Assembly: GCA_015183035.1 (NCBI GenBank)
Contig: JACZZP010000016.1
Span: 1,364,001 to 1,428,000 of the forward strand
Length of the DNA stretch: 64,000 nucleotides
DNA from: Meloidogyne chitwoodi
Lineage: Eukaryota > Nematoda > Chromadorea > Rhabditida > Meloidogynidae
Reading direction: 5' to 3'
The notes under the pieces were generated by a model. The model ran no database searches. It worked only from the letters and a program-made list of their open reading frames with translations, and was not told where the DNA came from. Position numbers and translations under genes: made by a program. Positions 12,653 through 27,443 of this stretch are shown piece after piece. Positions within the stretch are counted from its first letter, which is position 1. Each line of letters starts with the position of its first letter.

Positions 12653-12849
12653 TCAGGCATTGCCTGACAGGAGATCAGCGAACCTTCAAATGTTGCGATG
12701 ATTTGACAAGCTTTCACTGTTGCGAAATGAGGAGAAGACCCTGTGGAAATTTCCTGAGCTGTGTGCGGGAATAAAATTAAGCCTGAGGTGTGATGGGCTA
12801 GAGAAAATGCATAAGACGCGAGAGGCGCGGCATAATTCCACGAAAAAGG

Positions 12850-13045
12850 GTTTGTTTCTGTGTGCTCTCCAAACTTGAGTTCAGTGATTGTTATAGAAGA
12901 CAAGCAACAAGCGAGGACGCTTGATTTCATAAAGGTGAAAGGGGAGTATATATATAGAATTGAAATGGAAGATGGTTCATATAAAATTTCACACATGGAC
13001 CAGTTGCGTAGTAGAGGAAGTTACCAACTAAGATCTCGCAACTGA
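12850..13045 (+). pseudogene. Remnant of LTR-element integrase C terminus
   Basis: An open stretch of about 60 residues ends in a pattern typical of the extreme C terminus of gypsy-type Pol proteins: a short beta-rich segment with EYIYRIEMEDGSYKISHMDQLR, followed by arginine-rich residues and a stop. No catalytic core (HHCC or DDE) is present upstream, so the rest of pol has been deleted. The family assignment rests on this short pattern only. Confidence 0.5.
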
Positions 13046-13192
13046 GATCTGCTTAAATAACTTCAAGTTTCTAGTCAGCAAAAAAAAAATACAATTTTTA
13101 ATTATAACTTTATTATTTTCATTATATTTTTATCTCGTATTAATTTCTCTTTATAATTGTTTATTTTTACACATTTAGAAAATTTTACTATT

Positions 13193-13903
13193 ATGTCGAA
13201 CGTCGATATAGAAATGGACCAAACTCTAAATAATGCTGAACAACAAAAGTTGAGTGAGCCCCTTTTGGATAGGGAGAATATTTCAAAAAATGGACATAAA
13301 AAGAATAATATTTCTATTATTAACCACACGTCTTTAGTGGGTGTTATTAAAAAGGAAACACTAACAGTAAGAGAAACTGTACATAAGGCTCATGACAACA
13401 TTAGAGATGCTCTTATTACTTTAAAAAATGAAGTAGTAAAAGATGTGCTCCAAGAATTAAACCCTCGCTTGACTGAAATAGAGGAGATCTTAAAAGAAAT
13501 AAAAAATGAAAGTACCACCAAAAATGGTGAGAGTGAATCGGAATCTGATTCGGAAGATGAAGAGAGTCAAATTTTAAATCAGGAGCCCGTTGTATTAAAC
13601 AGAGAAGCACAGCAGCCTGTTGAACAACACGGAGAAGAAAATACAAATGAAAATATTAATAATAATCAATTAAGAGGCCAAGAGCGCCGTAGAGGAGGAA
13701 ATATTCGTCGTTCACGCGACTCTCGACTCTTTTACCTTTTACGACAATTGGATTGTGAAAGAGGTCTTGGGATGGCTCAGGAACGTTTTCGTCCATATTA
13801 CCCGCGAGAACGCGGAGACTACCATAGAAATCACCCTCGAAATCGAGGAGAAAATAATCGTGACAACCAGGGCCGTTATGAACGTCGAGGCTACCGGCGT
13901 TGA
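13193..13903 (+). CDS. Gag-like or accessory protein of the LTR element
   Basis: A frame of about 236 residues starting at the ATG at 13193; an upstream in-frame ATG exists at 13157. The middle has a predicted amphipathic helical segment, then a very acidic Ser/Glu/Asp stretch. The C terminus (about 13670-13900) is rich in Arg and Gly with several RG and RGG-like pairs, as in nucleic-acid-binding tails of Gag proteins. No CCHC knuckle, protease or polymerase motif is present. It lies downstream of the integrase remnant, which is unusual for gag and is the position where errantiviruses carry a third ORF. It may package this RNA in trans with a helper element. The function is inferred from composition only. 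Confidence 0.55.
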   Translation: MSNVDIEMDQTLNNAEQQKLSEPLLDRENISKNGHKKNNISIINHTSLVGVIKKETLTVRETVHKAHDNIRDALITLKNEVVKDVLQELNPRLTEIEEILKEIKNESTTKNGESESESDSEDEESQILNQEPVVLNREAQQPVEQHGEENTNENINNNQLRGQERRRGGNIRRSRDSRLFYLLRQLDCERGLGMAQERFRPYYPRERGDYHRNHPRNRGENNRDNQGRYERRGYRR

Positions 13904-13926
13904 AAATCTTTCTAAGGGAAAAGGAG

Positions 13927-14345
13927 TGTTGAGTCCTTATCTTTGATTTAAAATATATTTATTACATATTTTGCCCTTCTATATGTTTTTAAATATTTTC
14001 ATAAAAACTTTCTCGTATCTAATTTTCCCTTTCTTTATGTGTTCAATTATCTTATTTAAATTATTTCTTAAAGCATCCTTTTGAATATTTCTCTTTGTAT
14101 TCTTTCTAAACTTTCCCTACAATTGTAAATCATTTCTTTTACCAAACTTTCCTAATTTAACTTTATCATGTATTCCCGCCCTTTTCCTTTCACTATAAAA
14201 GGCTTTGCCTTTTACATATTTTTTATCTTATTTTGAACTTAAAATATTGAATAAATATTTGTTATTTAGAAATAAAATAATAGCCTCATTAATTTGAGAG
14301 TATAAGTAAATCTAAAATAATACTTAGTAGAACCAGGGATACAAT
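13927..14345 (+). repeat. 3' long terminal repeat
   Basis: The second copy of the 419-bp LTR, followed by the ATAAAT target duplication (14346-14351) and then by the next cadherin exon at 14375. Confidence 0.9.
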
Positions 14346-15997
14346 ATAAATAAATTAATTAATTAATTTATTAGCCTATTTCAATTGCTGATATTCCTTT
14401 TAAATTAAATCATTCAACTGGAGAATTATCAATTAAAGAAGATTTTAATTTAAATAAAATAATACCAAAATCGTTTGTTTTTAATAATTAATTATTTTTA
14501 TATATTTAATTAATTAATTATACTCTTTTATTAAATTAATAATATATTTATTTTTAAATTAAATTATATATTTTAGATATACATTTAAAGTAAAAGTTTA
14601 TGATAATAATAATCAAAATGAAGATCAAACAACTGTTACTGTAAATATTTATTTTTAAAAAATAAATAAATATTTTTTAAAGGTTTCTTTACTTAATCCA
14701 AATGAAAATATATTAGAATTAAATATGTTTAGAAATAATAATAATTATTTGGATTTAGGTCAATTAGAAAAGTAAAAATAAATTAATTTAATTTAAATAT
14801 TTATTTATTTATTTTTAAGTATTTTATCATTAATTATTCAAAATAATAATAAATTAATTAAATATTTACCAATATATCGTTTATTTCAATCTGGAAAAGA
14901 AAATTGTACAATTTTAAATATTTATTTTTTAGATAATTTATTACAACCAATAAATACATTTATTGGATTAAAAATAATTAAAAATATATTTAAATTAAAT
15001 AATACTATTAATAAATTAAATGATAAATTTGGAATTATTAAATTTGAAGAAAAGGTAAAAATAATAATAATTTTTTTAAATTAATTTAGATGAAAATATT
15101 TAATATTATAAAACTATCGATTTTTTATTAAATAAAAATTTTAAAATTAGGAAAAATTTAATTAGTACTTTAATAAATTTTTATGTTTATAAATAAAGCA
15201 TAATATAAAAGGCAATTCTTAGATTTAGCTTCATCACACTTCTTTTTTAATAATACTATTTTTTTCGTTATTACAGTTCTATAAATTTGGTTATAATTTT
15301 TATTATAATATTAATTTAACAATTTTTTTTCTTACTAGTCTTATTCCCATGGCGAAAATTGCACGTTCGAACTCTTCGGTTGATTGCCATGTTTTCTACA
15401 ATGGTGATTCTAAAGGACTTGAAGTTGCTCGCAATAATATTATGAAATCATCCGGTACCAACTGGGTTCTGTCTGCATCTAAACAAAAAATTGGCAAAGA
15501 ATATTATCAGTATATTTTCTATAAAAATTTTAATAATTTTAATTAATAGCTGTGGAAACTCTGTTAAAGACAAGGAAGGTAATAGAAATTGTGATGCAAG
15601 GCTGTTCATTAAGACAGGAAAAGAATACTCTATTAAAGTTACCAAAGAAGGACATCGTTGTGAACAGTGATGTCCCGGTTCCAAATTTTTGTTCGGTTCC
15701 GCGGTTCCGGTTCCGGAGTGGTTCCAATTGTTGACGGTTCCACGGTTCCGGTTCCGGAGCGGTTCCAAAATTTAACGGTTCCTCGGTTCCGGTTCCAAAA
15801 AAAATCAGCGGTTCCGGAAGCGGTTCCAGAAAATTTTTTTTTAAATATGATAAAATAGCATAAAATAAAATTTTTTTATTCAAAAATAATAAATTGTCGA
15901 AAATTGTTCATTCTTTTTTATTCAAATTAAGATGGATCATCAATTTCCGTGAAAGTAATTTTTCTTGAGTCCGATTATTAAGGCCTCGAGTCATTAT

Positions 15998-16739
15998 CAG
16001 TGGTTGGAAATTTCAATTTTGCTCGTACTCGTACACGTACTTCGTACCAGCCATTTTTTTCCCTCGTACTCGTACTCGTACCAGTCTTATTTTTTCCTTC
16101 GTACTCGTACTCGTACCTCGTACTTTCCTTATATTTTTTCTTGCGTTTTTGGTAAATTTTCATAAATTTAGTTTTTTCATAGCGCCGCAGGCGAAAATTT
16201 TGAATCATTATTGCACTTTATTTGCCAAAAATTCATCATTTTCAGCGCCGCAGGCAAAAATTTTTAAAATTTTTAAACATCTGCTGCCAAAAATTACACT
16301 TTTTTAGTGCCGTAGACGAAAATTTCTGATTTAATTTTGCTTCTAAAATTTTAAAAAAATAAGTGACTCTAGCAGCAAATAATAACTCCAAATTCCTTTC
16401 CCTTATTAAAGGATTCGAACCTCAACCAATTTACTAAAACAGACTAACGCACTAACCACTAAACCATAGATGCATACTTGGAAAAAATAGTAAATTACAT
16501 ATATATAAACATTCCTTTTCTTTTCTCGCTTGTAAAAATAAACTGGGTGAAGAGGAATGGAGTGAAAATTTTATTTCCACATGGAAAAGAAAGAAATTTG
16601 GCGAAAATTTAAACCTTAAGTACGAGAGTACGAGCTCATACTTATGCCTCGTACCTCGTATTTTAGTCATTTTTTCCCTCGTACTCGTACTTCGTACCAA
16701 AGTACGAGTATGAAATTTGGTACGATTTTCCAACCACTG
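15998..16739. mobile_element. Nested MITE with CGTACT-repeat arms
   Basis: A 742-bp element inside the larger MITE. Terminal inverted repeats start CAGTGGTTGGAAA and end TTTTCCAACCACTG. Arms carry tandem ctcgtactcgtac units, with the complement on the right side. Flanking 8-mers GTCATTAT and GCCATTGG match at 5 of 8 positions, as expected for an older insertion. The interior has three degenerate copies of a cgccgcaggcgaaaattt unit (about 16182, 16241 and 16307) and a tRNA-like segment on the minus strand. Confidence 0.75.
16395..16470 (-). pseudogene. tRNA-like relic (A and B boxes)
   Basis: Read on the minus strand, this stretch contains tagtggttagtgcg, which fits a pol III A box and D arm, and 30 bases later ggttcgaatcc, a perfect B box with T loop. 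The T stem can partly form, but the acceptor ends do not pair. It is therefore a tRNA-derived relic or SINE-like promoter segment, not a working tRNA. The isotype could not be assigned. Confidence 0.5.
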
Positions 16740-17475
16740 GCCATTGGCAAATTAACTTGAATAATCTCTTTAGGATCAATTATTCATGAAAATCGATCAA
16801 TTTATTACTTTCGTTTCAAAAAATAATTATATAAATATTAAAAATGGACGGTTCCAAAACCGGTTCCGAACCGGTTCTACGAATTTTACGGTTCCACGGT
16901 TCCGGTTCCGGAGTGGTTCCAATTTTTGACGGTTCCACGGTTCCGGTTCCGGAACCGGAAGTGGAACCGTGGGAACCGGTGCCGGTTCCCGGAACCGGGA
17001 CATCACTGGTTGTGAACTCCCAGTGAATAATGATGACAAAAAGGGAATAGCAACTCTGTTCTTCATCAAAACTGAGGAGCCCATCAATAGCCGTTTAGGC
17101 GTAAGTGTTCCAGAATCTGAATATCAGCTGAATTAAGTTCGTAAGTATAAATATTTGTTGTAAATAAATTATTTTTCTTGTCTGTTATTGGTTTTGTATG
17201 TGTTGTATTTTTATGTATATGTATAATTTTGATAGAATAAAAAAATAGTATTTTTCTACAAATTTATTAAGGCATTACAACCTTTAATTACTCACAAACT
17301 TCTTTTAGTTGATTATCTTAATAAAAGGCTTAAACGTGCCAGTTTAATCTCAATAGTTCAGTAAATATATTAAAAAATTAGTTTCCTTAACTTTTATCTT
17401 GCCTCATTTTAAATTACCATAATTATCTTTAATAATTATTTTATATTTTAATTAAAAAACATTTTTCAAAAAATA

Positions 17476-19952
17476 TTATAAATTATAAATAACTATAATA
17501 ATTAAAAATGCTGTAACAAAAGAAATAAAAAGTAAAAAAACAAGTAAAATAGCTAGAAAATATTGAAATCTTGTCCACTTTTTTGATTTATGAATATATT
17601 TATTTTCTTTTGATATTTTTCTTCTATTTTTTGAAAAGTTGTCCGTTTGTGTTTTAGAAGATTTTTGAAGCTGAAGGAAATTTTGTTTTGATTGCTATAC
17701 CATAAAATTAAATAAATTTAAAATATAAATTATTTTCAGAAAATTTAACTTTTTTAATTCCAACTAAAATTTAAAAAAACATTAAATAATTAAAAATAAC
17801 AATTATTTTTATTAAAATCAATTAACCTCAATATTATTATTTTCTTCTTTAATTATTTCAGAAGCCATAGAAATTAAAGGTTTTTCAATATTATTTTTAT
17901 CATCATAAACAAATGAATTATTATTATTATTTTTTAATTCAAGTTCAGACTCATTTTTAGGAGACTAAATAAATAAAATTTAAATAAATATATTTATTTA
18001 TTTATTTATTTAAATATTTTACATTTAATGGTTTAAGTAAATCTTTAATTATTTGATTAGTTAAATGAAGAGAAGGAGAAGAAGAAAAAGAATTTTCTGA
18101 TATTTTTTGATTTTCTTCTTTTTGATTATTATTATTATTAATTTTTAATCTTTGTTGTTTTAATATAACTGATCTTTTAGCACCTCCAAAAATTTTACTA
18201 TTATTATTTCTTTTAGGAATGTCTGACTAAAAATAATATAATATTAAATTAATTAAATATTCTCTTTTATTGGCGCTGGTCCAGTTTATGAGTCCAATAA
18301 AAAGTTTATGAGTCCAATGGAAGTTTATGAGTCCAAACAAGTTTTGTTAAGCTTAAAGTCTCATTTAAGTGATTACGGGAACCTTCCCGGTCCCAGTTTT
18401 CGCATCCAATTTCATTTTTCTTCAAGAAAACTGGTATGAAACCGTAATTAAACATAACCGGAAATTCCGGGTTTACTTAAAAAACTGTAAAAGGGACCGG
18501 GACCCGTCCCATAATCACTAAATGAGACTTTAATTGCTTAACAAAATCGTTTGGACTCATAAATTTTTCATTGGACTCACATATTTTGATTGGACTCATA
18601 TACTTTCATTGGACTCATAAAAGTTCATTGGACTCATGTATTTTGATTGGACTCATAAAAGTCCATTGGACTCATAAACTGGACCAGCGCCCTTTTATTT
18701 CTTTATAAATAAATAAAGAAATAAAAATTTTTAATTTCAATACTTGCTTTTCTCAAATTATTATTCCTTTCAAATGAATTCCAACGTTGAGGTAAAGGTT
18801 GAAATAATATTTCTTCATTATTATTATTATTATTTTGGATTAAATTATTATTTATTATTTGTTGATTAATTAATTCTAAACAAAAATATTTTTATTTTAT
18901 TTAAAATTTTAGATTAATTTATTTTGAGATAAAATTATATTTAAAAAATATTTATAAATTCTAAAAGTCTTTAAAAAACATTTATTTAATTTTAAAAAAA
19001 TATTAAAAATTTAATTTAAATAATTTTTAATTAAAATAAAACCATTCATAGATGTTTGAATTTTATTTGTTGGAGGAATAGGTCTTCTAATACGAGCAGC
19101 AGCAGTACCAAAACTATGTCTTCGTTGTTGTTTTGCTAATTCTTTATTTTTATTTTCTAATAATTTTTCTTTTTTTTCCATTTCTTTTTTATTTTCATCT
19201 AATCCAATTTTTGTTAAATTTGTTTCACTTTGAAGACGAACTTCACGAGCATAATATAAACGATATTCATGACGAAGAGAATCAAATAAATAATAACTTT
19301 AATTTAAAATAATTTATTCTTTTAAATAAAATAAAATATTACCGTTTATTTTCAATAATTCCATTTTCTAATAATATTTCTTTATTTTCTTCTTGAAGAC
19401 ATTCTCTACTTAATTTTGATTTTTCAATTATTTCTTTTTGACTAATTTCAGGTTTAGAAGAGAATATTTCCGTTTCTTTAATTATTTTTTCAAAATCTTT
19501 TTCACAAACTATTTTATCTAATATTGGAACAGAAAGTCCAATTCTTCTTTTATTTAAAATATTCTGTCCATTTTTTGATTTTTTTGGTGGTCTAGGTGGT
19601 GGCATTTGATTATTATTATTATATTCTTTAATTTAAAAAATATAATTAATTAAATAAATAAATTACCATAATTTAAAGTTGAAGGAGATAATAAAGGAAT
19701 AATTCTTGGAAGTGGAATTGGTGGACGTTTTTGTGAATTTAAAATATTATTATTATTATTAAATAGAGGAGGACTTTGCAGAGAATCTGAGATTGTTCCA
19801 ATTGCTGAATCTGTTGGAGAATTTGTTTGAATAATATTTTTAGAAGATAAATTAAATAAAGATGATTTTTGTTGTTTAGAGGAAGACATTTTTAAATTAT
19901 TAGAAGAAGAGGAAGAGGAAAGGGAAGAAGGGGATAAAGCTTTTGCTGACAT
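17476..19952 (-). CDS. Tail-anchored coiled-coil protein of unknown function
   Basis: Seven exons on the minus strand: 19666-19952, 19343-19625, 19043-19296, 18744-18875, 18023-18222, 17827-17964 and 17476-17694. The protein is about 500 residues. The N terminus is Ser/Asn-rich with proline-rich SH3-ligand-like segments (RPPIPLPR, MPPPRPPKK). The third exon is strongly charged and likely coiled coil (HEYRLYYAREVRLQSE onward, then many E and K). The last exon ends in a single hydrophobic stretch of about 25 residues (FLAILLVFLLFISFVTAFLI) five residues before the stop, which predicts a tail-anchored membrane protein facing the cytosol. No known catalytic domain was recognised. A 420-bp MITE sits in the intron between exons 4 and 5. 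Exon ends follow clear GT/AG sites, with that intron using a TCAG acceptor. Confidence 0.65.
18272..18691. mobile_element. MITE with TGAGTCCAAT-repeat arms
   Basis: A 420-bp element with perfect inverted ends of at least 27 bp beginning GGCGCTGGTCCAGTTTATG, flanked by the exact 8-bp duplication CTTTTATT (18264-18271 and 18692-18699). Arms hold several copies of attggactcat. A second inverted pair inside contains gggaccgggacc. It has no coding capacity. It lies in an intron of the tail-anchored protein gene, so it is probably tolerated. A fragment of the same family occurs within the foldback element at about 11575-11645. Confidence 0.92.
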
Positions 19953-22126
19953 TTTTTATAAAATATTAAATAAATTATTTATTAAATAAAAAGTATTTTT
20001 TGCATAAAGAATGTTATAAATAAATAATTTATCCCAACTAATTTTGCTCAAAAAATTAAAAGGTAAAAAAACAAAAATATATAAAAGGTTATTAATAATT
20101 AATTTAAAAAATAATTAAAAATATATAAATTATTATTTTTAATCAAATTGTCTTAATAAAAGGCAATTTTTAATTACCAAAAAAGTATTTTTTGATTTTA
20201 TTGGTTAACAATAAATAATTCTTTTATTATTTTAAAGGTGACTATGACCAGCTAAATAATCTAAAAATATTTTATTTATTTTTATTTTGTAAAACTGTCA
20301 TTTTTGTTGACTAAAAAACATTAAAATAAGACTACAAATCAATATTTATTTTTTATTACGATTAGGGCAAAAAAAGAGTCAAAAAAATATAAATAAATTG
20401 ATAAAAATGTAAATATTTGTGGAAGCTAAAAAAGGAAAAATAAAATGAAAAGTAAATAAATATTTTATTATTAAAAGAATCTGCGCTAACATTATAAGCC
20501 TGGTACTAAAATAAATATATTTAAATCAATATATAAATAAATAAACTTTAAGTTTTATTTAAATATAATTATTTTAAAAAAGTTTGTTGTCCAAAATAAT
20601 TCCCTTTGAAGAACTAAATATCCCTTTTAATAATATGACAGTTTTTTTTTAAATTCTTTTTATTTATTAAAATAAAAATCAAAATATCATCACAAATACG
20701 AAAAAAATAGCCAATAAATAAATAAATAATAAATACATATATTTATGCTAATATATTTTGGTAAATTATGAAACTCTTAGAGGAAAAAGTAAATAAAAAT
20801 ACTTAATAAAAATATATTTATAAAATAAAAAATAAAATATTTCTAAAAACATATTAAAATAATAAATAATTGTAGTAGATTATTTTTTATCATTTTTTGA
20901 TAAGAAATAATTAAAAAAAGTTTTTTTTAACATTTTTGGTATTTAAAAATAAAAAAATACTTAAAAAATTTATATTTAGTAACTTCAAAAAAATATTTAT
21001 TTTTTATTAACATTTTTATGTATTTTGCGATTTAAAATAAAAATTTTGGGAAATTGTTTTTTGTCCAATTTTATGTATAAAAAAGAAAAATAACTTTTTA
21101 TGTAAAAGGACATATTTAATTGATTTAAATAAAAAGTTTAATTTTTTGTATATTAAAAAAATAATTAAAAATAATTTTTTTTGTAAAAATAAATTAAATA
21201 AAATTAATAAAGAAAGAAAGAAAAATTGCATGGAATTAACGCGCAACGGTTATTTTGTTGTTAATAAAAGAAGATTTTTTAGTGGAGAAAAATAAAAGAA
21301 ATAATTATATTTTTTGAAAAAAATAAGTAAATTTGAAAAGAAAATTAGAAAAAAGAGATTAACAAAAATAATTATTTATTTATTTTTTCTAAAAATAAAT
21401 ATAATTGTTATTAATTTATTTAAATAAATTTAACAGAATTTATTAAATTTAATTTTAATTCTTAAATTATTTTTTCAAGAATTAGAACATTTAAAAATAA
21501 AATAATATTTTAATAAAAAAGCTTTTTTTTCAATTGAATGTGATTTTAAAAGGAGAATATATTAAAAATTGTTTTGATGTTTTAAAAATAAAATTGAGGA
21601 CAAGGCTATTATTTTATATTATTTTAAATATATTTATGTGTTTATTTGAAGAGGATTTTCGCGCATTGAGTGAATTAAATAAATAAATAAAATAAAAGAC
21701 CAATGATTTTAAGAATTTACTCTTTAATAAATATTATTATTTGACTTTATTATTATTTATAATTTCGTTCCAAAAATGAACAAAATCCTATTAAGGAAAG
21801 AATAAATAAATTAAGTACTTTTTAATATTTTCGGAAAAATAATTAAAAAAGAAGAAACAATTTTATAATAATTATTTATTTTTATTATTTAAAGATTTAT
21901 CATATACTAAATTAAAAAAAATAAAAATTCTTCGAATCATACAAAAAAAATATAATGAAAAAAGAAATCTTTTATTTTTAAATAAAACAAAAAAAAATTA
22001 TTAAAAATTTGTATATTGCAAATATTGAAAAATAAATAAATTAATAATAAAATTTATTTAAATATTAAAATTAATTAAATAAATTATTTTAATTAAATTC
22101 TTTAATAATAAAAAATAATTAATTAA
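19953..22126. other. AT-rich intergenic region
   Basis: About 2.2 kb between two minus-strand genes. It is very AT-rich with many poly-A and poly-T runs. A 76-residue frame at 21016-21246 is low-complexity and hydrophobic and is most likely a chance frame. No RNA gene or repeat family was recognised. Confidence 0.55.

Positions 22127-27443
<5,317 letters not shown>

Larger units (their letters stand above)
12216..14345 (+). mobile_element. Non-autonomous LTR retrotransposon (gypsy-like, pol-deleted)
   Basis: Two direct repeats of 419 bp, 12216-12634 and 13927-14345, appear identical by eye and bracket 1.29 kb. The element is flanked by the 6-bp duplication ATAAAT (12210-12215 and 14346-14351). 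The repeats start tgttgagtcc and end gatacaat; many gypsy-type LTRs also end in AT. Two bases after the 5' LTR comes tggtgccacgac, a plausible tRNA primer-binding site starting at 12637. The interior holds only a remnant of the integrase C terminus and one gag-like reading frame. Reverse transcriptase, RNase H and protease are missing. Identical LTRs indicate a very recent insertion, which must have been driven by enzymes from another copy. Confidence 0.9.
9389..15131 (+). pseudogene. Cadherin-repeat gene interrupted by two transposable elements
   Basis: The exons encode divergent, Asn/Lys-rich cadherin repeats of a cell-adhesion protein. Exons read: about 9389-9738, 9782-9990, 10097-10171, 10230-10641, 10920 to about 11201 (interrupted), then 14375-14472, 14577-14640, 14683-14771, 14820-15054 and 15090-15131 (stop). 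Cadherin marks: LPNGTIKI at the start, ILDENDNCPIF (the calcium-binding DxNDNxPxF linker), IDLDGS, LNKEEYKLYKLQILVND, FKLNHSTGELSI and VKVYDNNN. No signal peptide or clear membrane segment was found, so 5' exons probably lie elsewhere or upstream of the minisatellite. A foldback element sits inside the exon at 11201/11202 and an LTR retrotransposon sits in the intron that follows. If the first is ignored together with one copy of its target duplication, the frame continues to a normal-looking GT donor at about 12200. As it stands, the coding region is broken. Confidence 0.72.
15665..17008. mobile_element. hAT MITE with GGTTCC-repeat arms
   Basis: A 1,344-bp non-autonomous element bounded by a perfect 18-bp terminal inverted repeat (CAGTGATGTCCCGGTTCC) and an exact 8-bp target duplication GTTGTGAA (15657-15664 and 17009-17016). 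The CARTG-type terminus and 8-bp duplication are hAT features. Both arms (15670-15830 and 16850-17000) are degenerate tandem copies of ggttccggttcc and related units, so the arms can fold back. No transposase is encoded; open frames in the arms are repeat artefacts. A second element is nested at 15998-16739. Confidence 0.92.
15349..17133 (+). pseudogene. Small FLYWCH/WRKY-GCM1-like zinc-finger gene split by a MITE
   Basis: Exon 1 runs from the ATG at 15349 to about 15507, exon 2 from about 15547 to 15664, and the frame resumes at 17017 to a stop at about 17131-17133. The protein would be about 150 residues. The middle has YYHC, then NCDARLFIK, then EGHRC. This C...CxAR...HxC layout matches the zinc-binding FLYWCH/WRKY-GCM1 domain, which in many animals is found alone or at the N terminus of Mutator-like transposases. 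No signal peptide was seen. Base composition is less AT-rich than in neighbouring genes. A 1.34-kb MITE interrupts the exon exactly at the HRC zinc ligands, with an 8-bp duplication on both sides. It follows the cadherin gene by only 0.2 kb. The assignment is by motif spacing alone. Confidence 0.55.

Noticed and set aside
16395..16470. A functional tRNA gene
   Set aside because: The B box is perfect, but the acceptor stem does not pair and the anticodon arm is poor, so it was kept only as a relic.
15448..17087. Several frames rich in VPVPEP or RNRGT within the MITE
   Set aside because: They are translations of ggttcc and cgtact tandem repeats in the inverted arms.
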